64,000 bases of DNA from Macropodus opercularis (lineage: Eukaryota > Chordata > Actinopteri > Anabantiformes > Osphronemidae). Positions 49,701 through 58,400 of this stretch are shown piece after piece; the first letter of the stretch is position 1; each line of letters opens with the position of its first letter. Made by a program: the position numbers and the translations under genes. The DNA lies in contig CM061109.1 of the NCBI GenBank assembly GCA_030770545.1, forward strand, positions 19,390,001 to 19,454,000, given 5' to 3'. The notes below the pieces were generated by a model that searched no databases, was not told the origin of the DNA, and was given only the letters and a program-made list of their open reading frames with translations.

Positions 49701-52700
49701 AACAAGTAACACAATTTGTAGCAACAGATTTAGTTGCGTGATTTTTATATTCACCTTCATTTGACCTTTGACCTTTTTACTGTAGTGACCACTAACAGGA
49801 AGCAGTTAGCAGCACGAGTGGCTCTAGTCCGTATGTCGTGTTGTTCCAGACTTTTAAAGGACGCTCTCAGGCTGTTTACAGTAACTCTGGAGTGAAGAGG
49901 CCACTGCACAGACCCTCGACCCGGGCCACCAGCCGTCCTATGTTTACTCTCTACTGGTTGTCTCTCTATCACCCTTCACTCACTTGCAACCTATCAAACA
50001 TGCTGCATCGCTCCTCAGTCTAATGATTAATATTCTCTCCTCGGCATCTGACAGCAGACAGAAAGCACCTGCGGCTTACAACCGAACATCCACCTGAAAA
50101 AGCTGCAAACATTTCTCAGTCTTGACATCCAGTTCAAGTCATCATCGTTCAGCAGTGGCAGCACATTAAGAGCTTCTCACGGGAAGCTGCATTGTTATTT
50201 TATTCACAGAGAGCTCAATAAACTCACTTCTCTCCGCAGCGAACCCTCGTAATCCGCTCTGTGTTTTGTTCCCTCTATTAGCTTTAGCAAGTGATCCACT
50301 GCGTTTTGACTGTAGTCACGTTTGAAATTGCTAAAACATGACGTTGTATCAGCTGTTAATGATTAGCTATTTACTCACCGACCATCACACGTTAAATTAC
50401 TTAATTATTACCTGTTTATTTGTTCTTGGGCCTCATTAAATGAAAATAAATCTTGTTGTTATGCAGACGACCCTCAGCTCTACCTCTCTGTTAAATGTGA
50501 TCCCCTCTGTTCAAATGCTAACATCATTCCCATGTTGGGGGTCGTCCTGGTTTTGCCTCTTCGTTGCACCAAAGCAGCTGAATCTGATTTTCAATCAGAT
50601 GGCGTTTAGCTGACTTCTTCTGGGACAGAACTTAAAGCAACTCTAATTCCATTCGTGCAGCAGTGAAAGCTGTGCAGTGACAGACTCCATCTCCGACCAT
50701 CTTCTTGTATCAGCGTATCTGTTTCATGGTTTTCTCCTCAGCTGTACAGAAACAAACTCGTTGTTTGTGAGGGACGGGCAACACTCTCCAAGGAGCTGAT
50801 CCTGCTTTCATTATACTTCCAACAGGCTTATCACATTTGCACCACATAGGATTCAATTACAAATTCAATCAGCTTTTCTTATGACTCCATTTCTTTCCAT
50901 CTCATGGGGGATGTGAGCGGCTAAGAGAGATAGTAAATATTTGATGAAAGTGCAGATTAATGAGACACTCTACCGTTTCCATGGAGGCTTGGAGTCAGTG
51001 TTGTTCTGTCGTGCAGGTGTGTTGTCGTCTGTCACCAACAGAAACATATTTCAGCATCGGAGTAATGTTCTGTGTTCATAACTACCTCGTACAGGTCAGC
51101 ACATCCACAGAGCATCCTCTACCTGGTATCAGGCCATAAAGCCTCACGGACAGGAAGTTTACATCAGCTTCTTCTGAGCAGGACAGACTCTATATTTCAT
51201 CAACGTGCACTTCACCATTTCTGTAAGCTCATCAAACTCTATTATTGTTATGACACACTGGCCGTATGTTGAACTGCATCTAACGTCACATCTCCCCTAA
51301 TGAAGTCAGGTATATCCTCTATTTAATGCTGATGTCACTGGGGTGTCATTTCCACAGCGGCTTCTCTTGTTCATCAACAGTAAGTTTGAAACAAAGGGTT
51401 AATAACATTCCCTTCATTGAGCAAAGTAAATGACTGTTTTCACAATCCAATTATTCTGATCCCCGCGTGGCGAGACCTCTTCTTTCCTCTCAGTTTGATG
51501 GCATTAGTCACGCTATCAACACAAATAAAGACCAGACCCACTGAGCGTCAGCCTGACAGAGGCTTCTTTCACCTTCCAGCAGAGGAATGACCAGCGTGAA
51601 GCCGCTTTCTCAAGGCCACTGCTCTTTTTCATTAAAACTCAATTTTCGTAACATATTGGTCATTAGCTACGCTCGTAGGTATTTAAGTTTCATCCAGTCT
51701 CATTTCGAAATCATCACCCTGCAGCAGCACGGTAATAAAGGAGAGTAATAAATGAAGCTCAGGTCTGGGGCCATGAATTCATGGACGTAAGAGATGGTTT
51801 ATGTGAGATGAGAGACGGGCAGGAAGGACAGCGAACGCCCCGCTGCCTTTACGCTCAGGTCTCGAAGATAAAGAAGCTTCAGAAGGTTTGGATTCCTGCA
51901 GAGCCACTGAGCTGAACCACGTAGGACTCGGCGTTTCACGTGTTTGAGCCTCAACGTTTTGCTGTGACTCTTCTCCTGGTTGCTCTTCAGTTGTTGATGT
52001 TCAGTGTGAAGCAGTGAATAAACACAAGTGGCCTGTGTGAGCCCAGCTTTCACGGGTTTCAACCGCTCTCAGTTGAATGGGAGCGTTTCTCTCTGCTCGC
52101 TGGTCCTCAAACCTCTCACGGTTCCCGCGTCGTCTGCTGTCTCAGCTGGGCCTCAGTCAGGATTCCACTTCGTTCACCTGTTCACCTGGCTGTCTGTGGT
52201 GTCCTGCTGGTGGTTTCCTGTGATCTCTCCTTGATAATTGTTCTTGAATGCATCCTTTTTATTGACTACTACTCAAAGCTCTTCCCCCTTCCTTTACTTT
52301 GAGCACTAACAGATTTCTTTAGTTTTGAACTCATTAGTTTCCCTGCAGCTTGTGGCAGACTTTCAACTTATCTCTGTTTGTGTTTCTTTTTGCCAGGCTG
52401 TGTGTGTTTGCTTCCAGCTTCTGAACGACTGAACACACCGGAGACGACCCAGGCTGATTCCAGCTCCGATCGAGATGTCCTCTGCTATTCATCATCAGCA
52501 AACCTGATAATACTAAACTAAAGCTGAAGGTCTCATTGTAGCTGGTTAAGATGACAAATGTTGCTGACAGCAGGCAGCTTCATAATCATTAATACTGCCA
52601 GACACTGGTGTCAAGGGGGAGAGTCCACATCTTATTAATGTTTTTTTATTAGTTTGTCTGAATAATGTGCAGGCTTCAGAGGAACTCACTTAATAATAAT

Positions 52701-54938
52701 AATAATAATAATCATCATCATCATATGAATTTACTCAGACAGGTCTAACTCTGAAGCTTACAGACAAGGAAAAAACAAAACTTCAGGAAGCGATGGACTT
52801 GTTCACGTTTAATACAATAATACAGAAAACAGCTGTACAATGCGCACACACACACACACCCACACACACCTCAGTCTCACACAGCCAAAGAGCACACAAT
52901 GACATCAACGAACACAGTGCTCAGAGCCTAAAGTGTTTTCACTGTTTGACTTCCTCTTGGTGGTCGTTGCTATAAAAACTGTGTTTGTGTTGTTGTCGTT
53001 ATCGCCACGGTGATAAGACAGAGGGTCTTTACTTCTTACACCTGCTCTGCCCCGTCTGTTTCCATCTGATGGTTTCTCTAACCTCCAACAACATGATCCA
53101 GGTTGTAAACAAAATGTCAAGTTTGCTGCTGCTTCTCTGTGGGTTCAAACAGGTTTCAGTTCAACCAATCGGAAACTCTGCCATCCAGTGGAAAACTACA
53201 TGCACCTCCTGCCTTGTTGATCTTTAAGAATAAATCGAATGAACTGAGAGGATAGTCCTGGCAGGTATCAAGAAGACAACCAACATAACAAGTAGACAAG
53301 CCCACAGCGCCAACTACAGCGTTGGAGGGGGATCACCAGCCGTTAATGGGCTTTATCGCTCATTTCTCCAATCTTTGTGTAAAAATTGAGCTTGTTTCAT
53401 GTTTATACTAATTAAAGACGAACTGGTCTTCAGCAGTGCATCTGCTAGAAGCTGAAACCTTGACTGCAGCACAGCCGTACTTCTTTAATCTCACAACATC
53501 ATCTCTCAAACTCAAGCAATGTCTTCCTCAGTCCTGCCTTCTGAACTGATCACAACCCCACAGCTCCCTCAAAGACCCTCTGCTTCTCCCCAGCTGAGAC
53601 ATTTAGCCGAAGGATTCATCGGGGGTCATGGGAAATGTGTTGAATTTAAGAACATTGATGATAATTAAACTTGTCAAATGAGTCATTGGTTTCTCTTCCA
53701 AGGCCGAACGTTCTTCTTATTCTGGTTCTCCTACTGGTGGAACAGAGCTTATACACACACCTAGAACTTATACACACACTCTACCAGCCAAAGCTGAGCC
53801 AATAAAACAAAAAAGCTTCTGTATACTGCATCAACACAAGTGATGGCGTTAATTCTCCTGGTGCATGTTCTCTTTGCAGTAAAGGAACATGAGCATCACT
53901 GTTGCTCAGGCAGGTGGAAAACGAAGCAGCGGCTTCAACCACTTAACGTGCGTCCCTAAACCCTGGCCCGGCGCCAGCTCTGGCACCGAACCGCCATTGT
54001 TAACGCAACGTATGTCTGTGGTGGGAAGCATTCGGGAGCCATAAACAATGGTCCAAATCAATCCCAGAAACTGCTGAGCCACCGCTCTGTCAACAAAGCA
54101 TCCACCCAATGGAAGTACAGGGTTGAAATGGATGTGTAGTCGATGCTACTGAGGAAACAGTCGAAGTTTAAGCCGAAGATGTCAGAAAGCTAATAATTCT
54201 ACTATAGTTTGTTTCTGAGGTCACGGTGATGGCGTCAGACTGGACTGGATTATATATTATATTTAAGAGCTGGCTCTTAAATGTGCAGAAACAAATGACT
54301 TGATTTGTGGTATTAATAGCATTAGTAGGTGGACGTATATATGTAATTTCTAAGCAAACTAATAATAATTTTGGGCATAATTTAAAAAGTCAGCATTTGT
54401 TGAAAAAGAGCCATCGTGAATAACGGGCACATCTGCTACAGAACCGAGATTCTGCTGGATGAGGACAAACCTGTGTCAAAGGTTCAGCATAGACATGACA
54501 GCGTTCTGTCTCAGCGAGTCGCCACCATCCTTACAGCTGCTCTAGACTGAATTGATTGACAGGTTGGGATGTGGCCAGAAGCACAACAAGTTCCAGAATG
54601 TGAACCCACAACCAAGAGCAAAGCAGAATCAGTCTTTGTCCTCAACCCACCAACACACTGTGCGTAGCTTCATTCACATCATCTCGCCTCTGCTTCTTAA
54701 CACCTGCATGTCTCATTCACATTTTCCTGCTTCAGCCACGAACAGAAACACTTCAGCCATTGTGCACTCTTTGGTTTTCACCAGCGTTTACTCATGTTTA
54801 TAGATGATACTTATTTCACAGACAGCGCTCCTCTGAGTCTCTAATAAAGTCACAAAACACTTTCACCGATGTGAATGGACCGTGAAGCTGCTAAGAAGCG
54901 GTAGTGTGATGGATGCTGTGGCTCTGAATGTCATATTT
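46701..54938. other. Intergenic region between sh3bp4 and pde1a
   Basis: I see no gene. The interval holds a (TAA)n(TCA)n compound microsatellite (52691-52724) and a short CA tract (about 52843-52869). Otherwise it is AT-leaning non-coding sequence. Its upper part should include the pde1a 3' UTR, but no convincing polyadenylation signal was pinned down. Confidence 0.55.
52691..52724. repeat. Compound (TAA)n(TCA)n microsatellite
   Basis: Seven TAA units switch directly to four TCA units, a typical point-mutation-then-expansion compound array. Confidence 0.9.
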
Positions 54939-55399
54939 TTATAATGAGTTGTAAACATAGGGTTTGGTGGCCCTTCGAGGGCCACCGAGGGGCCGTTGAT
55001 TCAGCTGCTGAGAGTCTAAACCCTCGTCACTGCGCCATGCCGCCTGTTGCCATGGTGACTTGCCACAGTCAGGTCCAGTGATGGGTTCGGCCCGGAGCTC
55101 ATCAGGCGTTTTCAGGCACTTCATCGTCCTCCTGCTCCTCCTCTGGTCTCGCCCCTGGAGCAACACTTCATCAGCAAAACAATTCATTTCCAGGTTATTT
55201 CTAACGTCAACAAAAGCAAGAGTAGTACCGTTACAGGTCAGGTGGTCAGGTAACTGGTCATCAGGCAAGGTGTCATCTGAGTGCTGTGATTGGTCAGAGG
55301 TGTGTCCATCAGGGACACTGTGACTGGGCGAGGCATGTGATTGGACGTCTGAGTTGACACTGGGCTCCTCCTGTTCCTCTTGCTTCTTATTGGCCAGCT
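54939..55399 (-). CDS. pde1a: pde1a last coding exon (extended C-terminal tail)
   Basis: The acceptor is CTTGTGCACAG|AGCTGG, and the first codon is split GAG. 152 further residues run from LANKKQEEQEEPSVNSD to KPYVYNSL, then stop. The first half is acidic and Ser/His/Asp-rich (SQHSDDTLPDDQLPDH), probably disordered. The second half has a basic patch (RDQRRSRRTMK). No domain is recognised. An open frame of 461 nt in phase with the upstream exon is unlikely by chance. Confidence 0.85.
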
Positions 55400-55442
55400 C
55401 TGTGCACAAGACACAGAAACATTAAACATTAAAGACACAGTG

Positions 55443-55481
<39 letters not shown>

Positions 55482-58400
55482 GTTCGTACCATGCACAGAC
55501 AGCTCCTTCCACCGGTCCTTGTTGCTGGAGATGACACCGGACAGATGGAGCCTCAGAGCCGGCAGGTCGATGGCTGTCAGAGAAAAGTCCATCTGTCCAT
55601 CATCACTGTTCCCATGGCGACCACTACTGTGCCTCTGGACCGACTCTACGGTTACGGAGCCACTCCCGGTTAAACTAAAGCAGAGCAGAGTTATGGACCA
55701 GGAAGATCCACGTCAGACTCAAAGCGTCCCTCTGACATAGATCCATCATTTAACATTCATTCATTTCTGGGAATCAGGAACAATCTGGATGAGAACTGGA
55801 AGCAACGGGAACGTGCCAGACATGAGCAAGCAGTGGTCGAAGGGTTAGTAGTACCTGGACCTCCTGTTTCCAGTCTCCTTGGCCTTCTTGTCTTCCTCAA
55901 TCAGAGGGCCAATCACCTTATCTGTTGTGTCAATCAGAACGCTGAAGGTCGGCTCCACAATGAAGTCAATGAAACCTGGAACCACACAGAGACGGGGACT
56001 AAACACAGCGGACAGGATGCAGCGAGTGATGAGCCCCAGACCCATCTGTCAAAGGGTCGAGTTCCTCCAACCACCAGGAGGTGGCACCGTTGACCCAGAG
56101 TTAATAAACAGCCTCCAGGAGTTTTAAGGGATCTGAGGTTTGAGTTCCCTCATTACGACCAGGAAGGAAGCGTTTTGTAAGATCACTGTTGTTATGCTGC
56201 CCATGACTAATCACAGGTGTGTTGTTCTTACCTATCTGTGACTGGGCGATCATGGTGGCTTTGCGGTCGCAGAGAGGAGAAAAGGGAAGGCCGAGCTGCA
56301 CCTCTTTATCTCCCTGGAAAAGACACAGTCGCCAAGGCAACTCAGATCAGCTCCGTGTGATATTTACACCCACTTGTTGCCTCTTGAGCACGATTAACTG
56401 ACAAACGCAGCGAATCAGACTCTGTAAACCGAAACCGAAGGAGGGTGTTTGGTGTTGAGTGAAGATGTTTAGCTCTCAGGAAACGTGAGCTTCAAACAGC
56501 TGTTTCCAGTTTGTACCTGTCTGAAGAACTCCTCCATCAGACTGTGAGTCCAGCGGTAGTGCAGCGGCCAGGCCTTGGCGGGATGACTGATGTCAGCAGC
56601 GTGAAGCATCAGAGACAAAACCTTGACTTTGTCTATTCTGGGGAGACAAGACGGACAATAATACATTTAATCGTCTTAATCAGTGATGTTTAAGGCTCAG
56701 TGAGGTTAATGTGAAGGTCAGTCTCCTCCAGATCAGGTCACTGTCTGTTACTCTGGTGGACAGTTGACCGTAGTGGACACAGTAGAGTTCCCCAGATGGA
56801 CAGTACAGAACCTGCCGACAGCCTGATGACAGCCTCTTCCCCAAAACCTCATTCAAGCGTGAGCTGAGGAAGGTGACAGCTTCCCGCCCTGCACAGCCCA
56901 GCAGAGGGGAAGGAGGGGAAGCTGGGCTCTCCTCAGACTCACTGCCAGTCCTGTGGAATCCCCGACCGGGTTGCAGAGACCGATCTGGTCCAGCAGCCTG
57001 CGGGACCTTATGTTTACTCCACCAAACTCCCACTGATGATCTGCTTGTCAGCCTCACACATTCTGCCAGAACACACTACTCAACACTTCCTGGTTTTAAG
57101 ACTGCAAACCCGATTAACTGACTGCTTATTGACTAGCAAAACATCTTATGGTGACCAGCACTGACAACACTGAAGTTAAATGCCAGGGTTCAAAGGTCAC
57201 TGACCCGTGTGTCTGAGTCAGGGTGTTCCTCATGGTCTTGATCTGCTGGAAGTGACAGGACATGTCTGTGGACATCACCATCTCTATCACCAGGGACCTC
57301 AGCTCCCTGCCAGCGAGCAACACACACAGAGATTCACTGATCAGAGATCAACGCTTCCAGCTTTAAACATCCGAGCTACGACGAATCAGTGATCTGTGAG
57401 TGAACCTCCAGTCGTCCTTGTTCAGGTTGACCAGGATGTTCATGTCCTCTTCTGCCATCAGCCTGTAGGCGGCGCTGACGTGATGGTTCTCCAGCACCGA
57501 CCTGTCGTTGTACAGAATGGCCACCTCGGACCTGGCAGACAGAGCACATCACAGTGAGAAAGGAAGGACTGAGGCCTGGGAGAAAGGGGGAATGGTACGC
57601 AGTCGGCCACGCGGCTCTAAATGCAGCCTCGCCCCATCACGGCGGCTCTTTTCACAGGTCAGCGTTCACCGCTCGTTTTACCTGGTGTGGATGTGGAAGT
57701 TGTTGGTGGTTCCCGTGTGCTCGAAGTCGTGAATGGCTGCTGCAAAAACCATGGCGAGAATCTCCAGCTCGCTGAGCCAGTGCTGCACACACACACACAC
57801 ACAAACACTGTCAGCTGAGCGAGCACCTGTCGATGTCAGAAGCAGGAAACGTGGGCGGGCGTAAACTGTGACGGTTGGGTCAGAACCTCTCCAGAACTAC
57901 AGCGCTTATGCCGTGTTCACTAGCGATCTCCAAGGAAGGAGCAGTGCTCAACCGGAGACTGGGTTGTGGACGGCCAAGGCTCTCAGGGAGCGAAGGCAAG
58001 TGGCCCCGTCAGGGTGTCCGTCCTGACCCAGCCCACCACCAGCACCAACCATAGTCACATCAGAACTGGAAGGAGTCCTGGTCTGATGGATCACGTGGAT
58101 GGAGCGTGCGCCGGTCACACTACAGGGAGGAAGAGAAGCCGTGTGTGGCTGTTACCATCAGCCCAGTGTGCAGCATCAGGAAGTGAGCGGTCTGCGTGAC
58201 GTCGGCCGCGTGGATCAGGTTGTGGTACGGGTTCCTGTGTTTGCTGTATCCGCTCTCCAGCGCTTCAACAAACTGCACCAGAGCCTGCACCGGAATCTGA
58301 ACACAGCACAACGGGTGAGACAGACGCTGACTGGCAGTAACACTGTGACGGCCTCAACTGCACAGCTGTAAACGTACCCTGAACCTGTTGATGAGGTCGT

